NCBI GenBank assembly: GCA_025594325.1
Contig: JANHCV010000001.1
Location: forward strand, 4,774,001 to 4,838,000
DNA length: 64,000 bases
Direction: 5' to 3'
Origin: Blastocladiella emersonii ATCC 22665
Taxonomy: Eukaryota; Blastocladiomycota; Blastocladiomycetes; Blastocladiales; Blastocladiaceae
The position numbers were made by a program, and so were the translations under genes. The notes below the pieces were generated by a model. That model was not told the DNA's origin, did no database searches, and saw nothing but the letters and a program-made list of their open reading frames with translations. Of the stretch, positions 51,616-61,703 are shown in pieces (within the stretch, counting starts at the first letter, position 1; every line of letters begins with the position of its first letter).

Positions 51616-53917
51616 CTACACGGCGGCCGCGGCCGCGACCTTAGCCGCGTGCCGGACCGCGTTCTCGGTCCAGCGCGCGATATTCGTGCGGTCGCGCGTC
51701 GCGGCGCGCTTGACGGCGTCCATAACCACCTGCAGATCGGCCTGCTTGTACCCGGAGACGCGCTCAATGTCGTTCCAGGGGACCTGCTTCCACTGCTGGT
51801 GGTGCTCGAGGGCGACGGCGACGACGGCGGCGGCGGTCGCCGAGGGGAGGTGCAGGTGCGTGTCGTAGTCGGCGAGGGCCATCCAGGCGAGGTGGCGGAC
51901 GCGCACCTTGATGAGCGGGTCGAGGTGCAGGGCGGCGACGAGGTCGGGGAGGAACGACTCGACCGTGGCCACGTTGAGGCGGAAGTGCAGCCGGTTGAGC
52001 AGCTCCTGCTCCATGTCCAGGATGTCGTCGACCGTGAACTGGTGGTCGAGCAGACGCGTGATGTCGACAATGTCGGGCGGGGCCACCTCCTCGTACTTGC
52101 TACGGATCGGGAGTGTGCGCGCGTCAGACCTCGAACCAACGCTCGAATCCCATGATCAGAAAACGTACGTAGCGACAAACAGCGCGGCGAGGGCGAGAAT
52201 GTCGAGGGTGGTAGCCGTGACGCTGCACCGCGACAGGAACCGGTCCATGTAGTTGACGGCGAGGAAGATGGAGTCGCGGGAGAGCCGGAGGTCCGACGAC
52301 ACGCCGACGAGGTAGTCGACGAGGTTGTCGCGCAGGTCGGCGTTGACCGACGTCTGCACCGTCTTCATGAAGTGCCGCTTGGGCCGGTACCGCGTCTAGA
52401 TGTACAAGGATCAGCCTCCGCCCATGTCCACCAAGGTCAACAAGGCGACGTACCTCCAGCGCGCGCAGATGCCCGAAGATCTCGTTGACGTAGATGGGGA
52501 GGTGCGAGTCCCACGGCGCGTGCGCATGGACCCGCTCGTTCGCCAAAGCCACCACGGCCGGCGTCACGTCGAGCTCCTTGGCCGAGTCCGTCGACGACGC
52601 GCTGCTGGCGCGGGGTGGGAGGCTGAGCCCCGCAATCGTTCCCGCCAAATGGACGGGCGGGTGGCAGAAATCCTCGGTGCGTGCGGCGGACACGGTGGTG
52701 TCGCGCGAGTGGCAGACCGAGGTGGCGGCCGTCGAGGACGTCGCGCACGCGCCCGAGGCCGAGGTGGTCGAGGAAGAGTAGCTGCCGCAGTAGTAGCCGC
52801 CGAACGAGTCGCTGCCGGCCGTGAGCTGGCGGAACTTGGCCGCGGCGGCCGCGTGGTCGGCGTCAAAGGACCCGAGCTCGGCGCCGGCGTAGTCGGGGCG
52901 GCGGTCGGACCGGTGGTTCCAGTGGAACGACGACGCGGGGACGGCGGCGGCACCACTCCCGCTGCTGGCGTCGCCGATCGAGGAGAGGAGGTGCTGCTGG
53001 GCGGCTGCGAGCGAGGACGACGACTCGAGGTCGCTGCCGTCGTACGGGAGGGCGTCGCCGCCGTCTTCATGGTCGAGATCGACGCCGAGCTCGGCGAGCT
53101 GGCGGTACATGGCGATGACCGAGGACGGCGACGAGGACGCGAGGTCGATACCGAGGTCCGCGAGCTCCGGGTGGATCCCGCCTCCGCTCGCCAGCATCTC
53201 GTCCTCTTCGTCGCTCGAGTCCGACTCGTCCTCCTCCTCGAGGATCAGCGCGGGCGCGGTCCGCGGGCCGAGCCCCGCGACCCCGTCGTCGACAATCTCG
53301 TCGTCATCGTCATCGGACGGGGTCGCGAGGGGCGGGAGCGAGGTGGTCGACGACGACGCGGTGCACGAGGTGGACGAAAGCGAGGCAAACGAGCCGACGC
53401 CCGAGTCGATGCGGTGCATGTCGGGCCGCTTGTCCTTTTCCGTGGTCGGCGGGAGGCTGCCGAGGAGCGGCGGGGGCGGGCGCGCGGTCAGGGACGGCAG
53501 GCTCGTCGACTTGGCGAGCGGCGGCAGGGTCGTGGGGACGGGTGCCATGGACGCGGGCGCCGAGGCGATCGACGAGCGGGACCCAGTACGCGTGCGCGAG
53601 GAGGAGGAGGATGGCGGGCGGCGGCCGTGCGACACGGACGACTTGGCGCCCGCGGGCCGTTGTGGTGGCGAGTACTTGCCGACACGAGAGGAGGAGGAAG
53701 ATGTTGGTGCATGGTGGCGGCCGTTGGTACGACGACCGGGAGAGGAAGTGGAAGAAGTCGAGCCCGTCGCGGAGAGGTAGCTGGTGCTCGCAAACGCCGA
53801 GTCGCTGGCGTGCGCGTGGATCGCCGCGGGTGCCGAGGGGCGCAGCGCGGGCTGCGAGCGCGACAGGCGCAGCGAGCTGGTGAAGCGGTCGACGAGCGAC
53901 TGCAGGGCTTCGGCCAT
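51616..53917 (-). CDS. A/B-type-like cyclin with long disordered N-terminus
   Basis: Three exons (53917-52454, 52395-52169, 52099-51616) give 724 residues. The first 450 residues are Ser/Thr-rich with acidic patches (ATPSDDDDDEIVDDG), suited to phosphorylation and degradation control. The cyclin box begins near YVNEIFGHLRALE and spans both introns: YRPKRHFMKTVQTSVNADLR, DNLVDYLVGVSSDLRLSRDS, NYMDRFLS, FVATKYEEVAPP. LVDYL replaces the common LVDWL, and KYEE is intact. The cyclin C part follows (ILDMEQELLNRLHFRLNVAT, then HLAWMALADYDTHLHLP). It should bind a CDK. Box layout is nearest A/B cyclins, but it is divergent and no obvious D-box is seen, so the subtype is open. Confidence 0.85.
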
Positions 53918-54489
53918 GGTTGCAGCGGTGGTGGCACAGCAGCAGGGCAGGGACGAGTGGAGGGTGGAGGAGGGTCAAGTGAACGCAAGGAGCGAGTGCG
54001 CAGGGCAGGACAGGATGATCGATCGGCTGATGTCCGCGGCGCGGTGGGGGTGCGTGTGCAAGGTGCGGGGGGTGGTCGGTGTCGGTGGATGGCTCGAGGT
54101 CGGCGGAGAGAGAGGAGAGGAGTGGGGCCAAGCGGCGACCCGGGCAGGGGCAGTGCAGAGAGCAGCAGCAGAAGGGAACGCGCGAACGACGGGCCCGTGG
54201 AGGAGGAGTGGGAACCGCGCTCTCACGACACGCCTTCATTTCGACGCGCTCCGCAGAACCCTGCACGCTCTTGCTTGTTGCACCGAGTCGCCCGCCCCGC
54301 CCCGCCCCGCCCGCGCACATCGGCGCCGGGAGACTTTCCGCGCGGGCAAGTGAGGATACCCGTGGGAACGCGCGTCACGCCACTCGCCTTCTGGGCGCCG
54401 CCACTTTTTCACCGCAGCGTCCGCCGATCACTTCACACTTTCACGTCCCTGGATCCGCTCTTGTGGCATCAAACACCCCATCTATTCTC
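53918..54489. other. Intergenic between cyclin and ankyrin genes
   Basis: About 570 nt, GC-rich, presumably the cyclin promoter and 5' leader plus the 3' end of the ankyrin gene's transcript. A CCCCGCCCCGCCCCGCCC tract is at 54297-54313. No coding frame is convincing. Confidence 0.4.
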
Positions 54490-56532
54490 TCACTCGAGGA
54501 ACTTGTTGTACGACACGAGCACCGGCTTGCCCGCGTCCTCGGCCGCCGCCGACGAGATGACCGTCGCCGTCGCCGCGCCGCCCGACGACCCCGAGGACCC
54601 GGCCGCCGTGACCACCGTCTCGCCGCCACTGCCGCCGCCAGATGGCGACGTACCCGTAGCGCCCGTGCCCGATGTGAACGACATGGACGACGTGCGCGGG
54701 CCGGCCACGGGGACCGCGAGTCCGCCGTGCACCGACCGGCCGGACGCCGTTGGTGTCGCTGCCGGGACGGCCTCGGACCCGCGCCGCGACGCCGACCCAG
54801 CGGCGATACTCGATCCGCGCGGGAGACTCGCGGTGCCGGCGGACCCAGGGAGCATGAGCGGGACGCCACCGCCGTGCGGCGAGTGTCCGCCGCCCGCGAC
54901 CGCGACGGCTGCCGCGACGGACGTCGAGATGGGCGCGGGCTGGTGCGGGTGGCGCGACGTGGACCGCGCGGGCGTCGTGGACGTGAAGGCGCTGGCCATG
55001 GCGGAGCCGTACACGGGCGTGCTGGTGCTTCCGACGGCACTGCCACCACCGTTGTTGTTTCCGGAGAGCCACCCGCCCGCGTCGTGCAGCGTGACGACGC
55101 TGCGCGCCGAGTTGGTGAGCGAGCCCGCATGCGCGCGGCGGACGGCCGCGGCCCCGCCCCCGCCGCCGCCGGCGCCGGCCGGGACCATGGCGGGGGACAC
55201 GAGCGCGTCGCCGGCCGCGGGGACCGCCATGAACCCAGACGCCCCGCCGCCACCACCACTACTACTTCCACTGCCACCGAGCGCGTCGCCGCCGAGGACA
55301 AAGTCACGCACCAGGTCCTGGAAGAACGACTGGAGCGTCTCCGAGTAGGCGTAGTCGAGCGGGGTCCACCGCTTCTTGTTGCGCACCATAAAATTCGCCC
55401 CGCGCGCCACGAGCAGCGCCACGATGCTGAAGTGGTTGTACGCGGCCGCCTGGTGCAGCGCCGTGTTGCCGTCGTGGTCCGCGTGCGTGATGGACGCGCC
55501 CATGTCCAAAAACATGGTGACGAGCAGCTCGGACCCGACCACGCACGCCGCGAGCAGCGGCGTCACCCCGTGCACATTCGCGGCGTTGAGCATCGCCGGC
55601 CACTCGCGCAGGAGCTCCTCGCACATGTCCGTGTTCTTGGCCCGCGTCGCGACGATGAGGGGCGAGTTGCCCTCGAAATCGCGGATCGGGGACCGGAACG
55701 TGAGCTCGCCCGAGGACGGGCGGTTGGCTGCCGCCGCTGGTGTTGGAGCAGGGGCTGCAGGGACGGCGGGCCGCCGCGGGGTCGCTGCGGGCGTCGGCGG
55801 CGCGGCGTGCGCGAGCATGGGCGGCGTCATGGACCCGAGCATGCGCGGGGCGCTGGCGGCCGCGGGCGACGGCGGTGCCGACGACACGGGCGACGCAATG
55901 TGCCGGCGCACCGGGTACCGCGTCGGGTGCATGGCGAGCAGCGTCGACGCGAGGCTGTCGCCGCCTTCCGCCGCGGGCGCCACAACCGCTGCTTGTTCAC
56001 CGTCAAGGTGCCGCGGCTTCGGCGCCAGCATCGCGACCTCCTCCTCCTCCTCGGCCGCGGCCGCCGCCGACAGCTCGCGCTGCACGTGCTCGTCCTTGAC
56101 GTAGAACTGGAGCAGGTACCGCGCGAAATCGTTGCGGTGCAGCTCGATGGCGTGGTACAGGAGCGGGCGGCCGGTACGCGGGTCCGTGACGCGCGCGTCG
56201 CGCGGGTACGCGGCAATGTGGTCCTCGAACGCGACCCACTTGTTGTCGCTGATGCAGTGCGCGAGCGTGGCCAGGCGCATCTGCGCCGAGACCGGCGGCT
56301 CGTGCGCGCGCGACCGCGACAGGTACGGGGCCGGCGGCGTCGGCGTGTCGATGGCGGTCGCGCGCAGGCGCGCACCGCTACCGCTGTAGTGCCGCGGGCG
56401 CCGCGGAAGGCCGATGCCGAGCTGCGATGCGGTGCCGCCGCCGCCCGAGGTCGACGAGTTGAGCGTCCCGTACAGGTTCGGGTGGTGCCGCGCCGACGGC
56501 AGGCCCGTGATGGGCCGGATGCCGAGGTTCAT
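54490..56532 (-). CDS. Ankyrin-repeat protein, possible TORC2 Avo2-like
   Basis: Single exon, 680 residues from ATG 56532 (the frame is open further upstream but with no ATG). One ankyrin-like unit lies at about 90-145 (ARVTDPRTGRPLLYHAIELH). After a Pro/Ala-rich insert come at least four more: EGNSPLIVATRAKNTDMCEE, NVHGVTPLLAACVVGSELLV, DGNTALHQAAAYNHFSIVAL, NKKRWTPLDYAYSETLQSFF. The last 260 residues are Gly/Ser/Ala-rich. An ankyrin block ending in a WTPLDY(A/S)YS unit with a disordered tail resembles fungal Avo2 of TORC2. This is only a suggestion, because ankyrin repeats are shared by many proteins. Confidence 0.75.
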   Translation of the reverse strand: MNLGIRPITGLPSARHHPNLYGTLNSSTSGGGGTASQLGIGLPRRPRHYSGSGARLRATAIDTPTPPAPYLSRSRAHEPPVSAQMRLATLAHCISDNKWVAFEDHIAAYPRDARVTDPRTGRPLLYHAIELHRNDFARYLLQFYVKDEHVQRELSAAAAAEEEEEVAMLAPKPRHLDGEQAAVVAPAAEGGDSLASTLLAMHPTRYPVRRHIASPVSSAPPSPAAASAPRMLGSMTPPMLAHAAPPTPAATPRRPAVPAAPAPTPAAAANRPSSGELTFRSPIRDFEGNSPLIVATRAKNTDMCEELLREWPAMLNAANVHGVTPLLAACVVGSELLVTMFLDMGASITHADHDGNTALHQAAAYNHFSIVALLVARGANFMVRNKKRWTPLDYAYSETLQSFFQDLVRDFVLGGDALGGSGSSSGGGGGASGFMAVPAAGDALVSPAMVPAGAGGGGGGAAAVRRAHAGSLTNSARSVVTLHDAGGWLSGNNNGGGSAVGSTSTPVYGSAMASAFTSTTPARSTSRHPHQPAPISTSVAAAVAVAGGGHSPHGGGVPLMLPGSAGTASLPRGSSIAAGSASRRGSEAVPAATPTASGRSVHGGLAVPVAGPRTSSMSFTSGTGATGTSPSGGGSGGETVVTAAGSSGSSGGAATATVISSAAAEDAGKPVLVSYNKFLE

Positions 56533-57059
56533 GGTTGGTGGTGTGCGAGGAGGGGATAGATGTACAAGTCTCGCGTGTTCGCTCACTCGGTCGTCGCCGT
56601 GCGTGCGGGCAGTCTATGCAGGGTGCCGATGCGTGGGGTTGCGCTCGCAGGGCGACTTTTGTTTGCGATGACGAGCTTGCTTTCAGGAGAGAGAGCGGGA
56701 GCGAGAGCTGTGCGGCTCTCATGAGGGACGCTCGCTGAGGCGCAAGCCGTCCAGCCCGCACACGTGAAGGATCGGCGCGGCGCGTCGCGTCTCGCGTCTC
56801 GCCCGGCGACCTGCTCGGCGACGGGCACGACCAACGAAACCATCCATGTGCTGGGCTCAACCCCAGTGGTCTCCCCGAAAAAATGAAGCCCACGTGACCT
56901 AGAGCGCGGTCGTCACATAGCGACGCGTCACCTGACCGGCAAGCACCACATAAGCCACCCCTTTTTTGCCCTTTGCTCGCTCCTCATCTCATGAAAACAC
57001 CCATGAAGCTTCCACCATGTTAACATGCAGCAATGGCATCTCTGTGACCCAATAAAAGT

Positions 57060-58060
57060 CGCTGAACCTCGTCACGACGCCGTCTTCACACTGAGCGAGG
57101 CGAGGGGAAATGTCGCAACGAGCCCTGACGGTAAGGTGATGCCAAGCGAGGCGTATGCGGTGCTGCTGAGGACTGCGACGTTACGTTCGTGCTCGCGACG
57201 GCCGAGACCACGGGCGAGTGGCCGTTGACCCTCCCGCCGCTCCACCTTCCACGGGTTGGAGCGCCGCCGCGTCGTCAGCAACCGCCTATCGTGTCCGCCA
57301 CCCCGCACAACCCGTCGCTCGCCTTCGACGTCGAGCGGTACTACAGCCAGTGGTTCTCTCTTCCGTGACCCGCCTGTGTACCGTGATCAAGGGCGCCGAC
57401 CAGCTCGCGCACTGCCTCGGTCTCAATGTGCGCGAGTTTGTACGCATGTCGGTGCGGCCGACGGCACGGGGAGCGGTGACGCGACCAACAACGTGCAGCT
57501 GCTCAACGCCATGCTCTCGGCGAGGAACGGTTCGCCGCCGTTGAGGAGCTGTACATGCGGCGCAAGAGCCCGGCGTGTATCGCGTCGACAGACCCGTCCC
57601 TCGCCACTGACTCGCTGCGCGCCGCCGACGGGACCTACCCGGACGCGGCCATGATGCCCGGCGCCGTATCTCTCTGCTAGTCGTCCACGCGCCGCCCATC
57701 GCCAGAGCGACCGCACAGGTCGTGATGCAGCTCCACGCGCATGCCGCCTGGTACGCGCAGCAATGGCTCGTGTGCAATGACGCGGTGTGCGCGTGGTACA
57801 CGCGCAACACCGGCCGCGCGGGGCTCGTGTCTACTCGCCAAACGCGCTGCTCCGCCAACTTGCCTACTACACGCACCCGCTCGACGCTGACGAGGCGGCG
57901 GCGACCACGGCCAAGCTCCTCGCGCATGCACACTAGTTCTACATCGCGATCAACGCTTACTTTTCCGTGAACACCGCACCCAGGTCGAACTCGCGTCGCT
58001 CTTCACGTTTATGCGGGCGCGGAAGCAACGGCGGCGGTGCTCAAAGTCGGACGGCGATCT
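57060..58060 (+). pseudogene. Decayed protein-coding gene, function not recognised
   Basis: Protein-like sequence hops between frames. One piece starts at 57175 (CDVTFVLATAETTGEWPLTL) and ends with YYSQWFSLP and TGA (57366). A second frame has TRLCTVIKGADQLAHCLGLN. A third has VVMQLHAHAAWYAQQWLVCN, then DAVCAWYTRN. Later, in yet another frame, YSPNALLRQLAYYTHPLDAD ends in LLAHAH-TAG-FYIAINAYFS near 57930. Several frameshifts and stops within 1 kb indicate a dead gene and not a gene with introns. No family is recognised. Confidence 0.45.
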
Positions 58061-58536
58061 CATAGCGGGTTGAATGAAGAGCTTCAACATGTTGCTCAGC
58101 TCGGAACTTGATGGGTCAGCGGCCACACGAGGCGCAGGCAGAGCTTGAGACGCATGCGCTGGCGACTCAGCTCGAGACGCGCCGAGATATAATCTGGGCC
58201 CTCGGCGGGATGATCTTTGTGTCAGGTTCGATGTCGCGCGCGCCTCGACGTAGCTCACTCATGCAGTGAAGGCGGCGGTCAACGGAAGAAAAGTCGCCGC
58301 GGAGCGGCGGCCGCGTCGGTCGCGGCGAGCAACCAAACGCGTCCAGCTTCGTGGTCCTATGGATCAGCGTGCACGCGCGCGTGGGCTGCAATAGAGATCG
58401 GCGAGATCCATAGTCGCTGACGGGTCAAATCACTCATGACCATGGTCATGACCATGGCCATGGTGACGCTCCTCGCTCCTCTGATCACATCGCAGAGGTT
58501 CAACACGCGGAAGCGGAAAATATCATCGAGGTGCCA

Positions 58537-58640
58537 GTTGAGTTGAGGTTGAGTTGAGGTTGAGTTGGGGAAGTTGAGGTTGAGTTGGGGAGGGGTGGGT
58601 GGGGTGGGGGTGGGGGAGGGGTGGGGGAGGGGCGGGGTTG
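58537..58640 (+). repeat. GTTGAG/GGTTGAG array running into a G-rich tract
   Basis: A short TTGAGTTGAGG array (58537-58586) leads into about 50 nt with more than ten runs of four or five G separated by single T, A or C (58587-58638). This fits intramolecular G-quadruplex rules well. It lies just past the 3' end of the minus-strand Ala-rich gene (58764) and next to the pseudogene. Confidence 0.75.
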
Positions 58641-58763
58641 AAAGCCCAGCACGGAGGGGAGCAGTTCCTAACGCTACCGGTCGCCAATTTCCACGTTCCT
58701 TCCTCGACAACTCAAATGATAAAACATCAGAAGAATATACACTCACTCGTTCGTTCTTTCACC

Positions 58764-61370
58764 TCACCCACGCGCCGCAATCGCGACCATCCCGAGCCCG
58801 TGCGCGACATGCTCAACGCCCGCGACGAGCGCCGCGGGCACCCAGCGCCGCGCGCCGCCGGGCCACCCGAACACGGTCTCGCGGGCGGCCTCGAGGACCG
58901 ACCACACGTCGGGCGGGTACGGCAGCGCGACGAGGAACGCGGCCGTTGCAGCGGTCGCCGTCGTCGTCGTCTCCTCGGCCGCCGCCGCCGCGCACCCGAT
59001 GGCCGTCGCGGCGAGGGCCACCTCGTCAACGGGAGCGCCCGTCATCGCCGACGCAGCGCTCGCAGCGGCTGCAACGTGTGGCCACCACCACGGCGCGGAC
59101 CCGCCACCACCGCTCCCGTGATGACCCCCACCGCCGCTTCCGCCGCCATGGCTGACGACGACCTCGGCAACCCGCTGCACGACGGCGTTCGCAATCTCCG
59201 CGTCGACCGTCGCCAACCCCGTCTCGCGTCCCGCGGCCGCCGATGCCGCGAGCGCGATCGACCGCGCGTACCAGACGCCGGCGCCAAACGAGACGCCCGC
59301 GACGGCGACCGAGAACGAGACGAACGACGCCATATTCGCCGCATTCGCAAGCACCGCGCGGATCCAGCTGAGCGGGCCGGGCGGGGTCAGGAGCCACGAC
59401 CGGAGCGCGGTGAGGAGCGACGTGGTGGTGCGGGGCCGTGGACGCGTGCGCGGGCGGGTACGGCGAGGTGGCGGTGATGGCGCGGGAGATGTGACGGCGA
59501 GGCTGTGGCTGCGCCGGTGCGGATGCGCGACGGCTGCGCGGCGGCGGAGGGCGTACGCCGCAGAGTCGGTGCTGGACTCGCTCGCGGTGCGCATCGCCGC
59601 GGGCGGGAGCATCAGCGGCGACGACTCGGCGGCCGCGGGGACGGCTGGTTCGGCGGCTGCGGTGGGCGCAAACGTGGTCGACGGCGCCGTCGGGACCATC
59701 TCGGGCGTCGGGGCCACGGCGCGCGCAGCAGCGGCCTCGGCGACGCGCGCGACGCGCCGGTCCAGCGGGTGCAGCTGCTCGTCGACGGCGGCGGTGGCGC
59801 CCGTGCTCGACGAGGTGAAGATGGGCGAGAGCGAGCCCGGGCAGCTCGCGGTGCTCTCGGACGAGGCGACCACGACCCCGTGGTCGATGTGGATGGCGGT
59901 GAGGTGCATGACCTCGTCAACGGCAATGGACGAGGTCGGCGTGATGAGCGGGGTGTCGGCGAGGACGGCCGTGTCGCCCAGGTGCTCGTCGTCGTGGTCG
60001 TGGTCGTCGGGCTCGCTGGACGGCGATATTGGGTCGACGTGGTGGGGCGGCGACAGCTCGATGTTGTTGGTGGGCGCGAGGTGGAGGGAGGTGGGCGGGG
60101 TGACGGCGGGCGAGATCCACTTGGGCGTCGCGCCGTGCACGTCGGTCACGGACCCGGCGAGCAGGGGCGACGCGGCCGACGGCAGGTTGCCAAAGTTGGT
60201 CGCCAGACTAGATCGCGTCGTTAGCATTCATTGTGAAGGAAACGGAAGGAGACGCGCGTACAGGCGCGAGATGAGCTCCGAGTGCTCGGCGGACATGGGC
60301 ATGCGGAGGATAGGCGACGTGGCGCGCGACGGCGGGACCGAGCACGTCGGTGCGGCGATGGGCGTCACGGCGCGGAGCGCGCCCGGGTCGCTCGACGCCA
60401 TGCGCACGGGGCTGGCGCGCGCGGGTGACGCGGTCGCGGCCACGCGCGGCGGCGAGGTTGGCGTCGTCGCGTCGAGCTCGGGAACACGCGTCGGGATGCC
60501 GAGGATCTGCGACTCGGCCACGGCGGGGCCGACGGGGAAGCAGACGACGGGTGCAGGTGCCAGCGGCTGTGCGGATGGCGGTTCAGTCGCGAGCGCGATG
60601 GACTCGAGCTCGGGCGCGACGACGACGGCAGCGGCCGCTGGTGTGGAGGGCTCGGGCAGCGGGTCCATGGCCGGTACCTCGACCGCGGGCGGAGCGGGGA
60701 TGGGGATGGGCGGCGGCGGCGAGGCCGTGAGCACGCGGACGTCGGCAATCGACGGGACGAGGTCGAGCGCGGGGCTCGCGGGCGGCGGGTGTCGCGACGC
60801 AGGCGCGAGGTCGGGCTCGAGCGCGGGCGGGTACGCCGGGCTGCGGAGCGGGTGGATGAGCGACGCTGCGTCGGCGGCCGAGACGTCGACCCACGCTACA
60901 CGAGCACACGACGCGAGTGAGTCCTCGCTCCATCGCGCACAATGTCAACGCAGAGGCGTGCAGTTGTCGAGCAGGATCGCGCGCGGCGTCAACGGGCGCG
61001 CCGCGACGTCGCCGGCTGCGGAGACATGGTGCGGTGTGCGGCGTCGCCCGCGGCCGCTGTCGGCGCGCGGCATGGCGAGGTGCGGCGGTGGCGGATGCGC
61101 TCCGGTCGCAGCGTGATGGGCGGCGGCGTGCAGGTAGACGGGCGACACGTCGACGTGGAGGAACGGCGAGGCGAACCCGGCCCCGCTGCCGAGCCGTCCG
61201 CTGCCGTCGGCCGTGCGCGGATGGCCGCCGCCGCCGTCGTCCGAGGCCACGTCGTCCATGGAGAGCAGGATGGGCGACGACGTCCACGACGCCGCGTCGC
61301 ACAGCAGCTCGGGCTCGCGGTCGGGCAACGCGGGCGGGTGCGGGTGCGGGTGCGGGTGGTTGGTGCTCAT
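58764..61370 (-). CDS. Alanine-rich protein of unknown function with C-terminal hydrophobic segments
   Basis: Three exons (61370-60950, 60895-60262, 60207-58764; both introns 54 nt) give 832 residues. Splicing joins DNCTPLP to WVDVSAADAASLIHPL and EHSELISRLL to ATNFGNLPSAAS. The first 600 residues are Pro/Ser/Ala-rich and look disordered, starting with a His/Pro run (HPHPHPHPP). From about 650 there is a hydrophobic stretch (MASFVSFSVAVAGVSFGAGV, WYARSIALAASAAAG), a His/Gly loop, and a second Ala-rich one (DEVALAATAIGCAAAAAE). The C-terminus may be membrane-associated. No known family. Confidence 0.7.
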
Positions 61371-61703
61371 GGCGGCGGATGGATGGATTGAGGCGAGACC
61401 GATGAGGGAGGGACGAAGGTCAGTCGCCCGTGTCGATGCGTCGTGTTGGGATTGCGCCGAGTCGGCGCTAGCGTCTCGACGCTCTTCTTTCACGGCTATC
61501 GGCGGTATCGCGGAGGAGAGTGCGATGGCGCCATGGGGGCGTCGGCGTCGGTGGGGGCGAGGCGCAGCGCGCAGCGCAACGGTCACGCGCGCCGAGCGGT
61601 TGCGAAACGCGTCGCGCCGCGGGATCTGCAGGTGGCACGTGGGGCTCGCAGGGGCGTTTATTATTAATTACATGTCAACTAGCACTCGTCCGTCCATGAG
61701 ACA

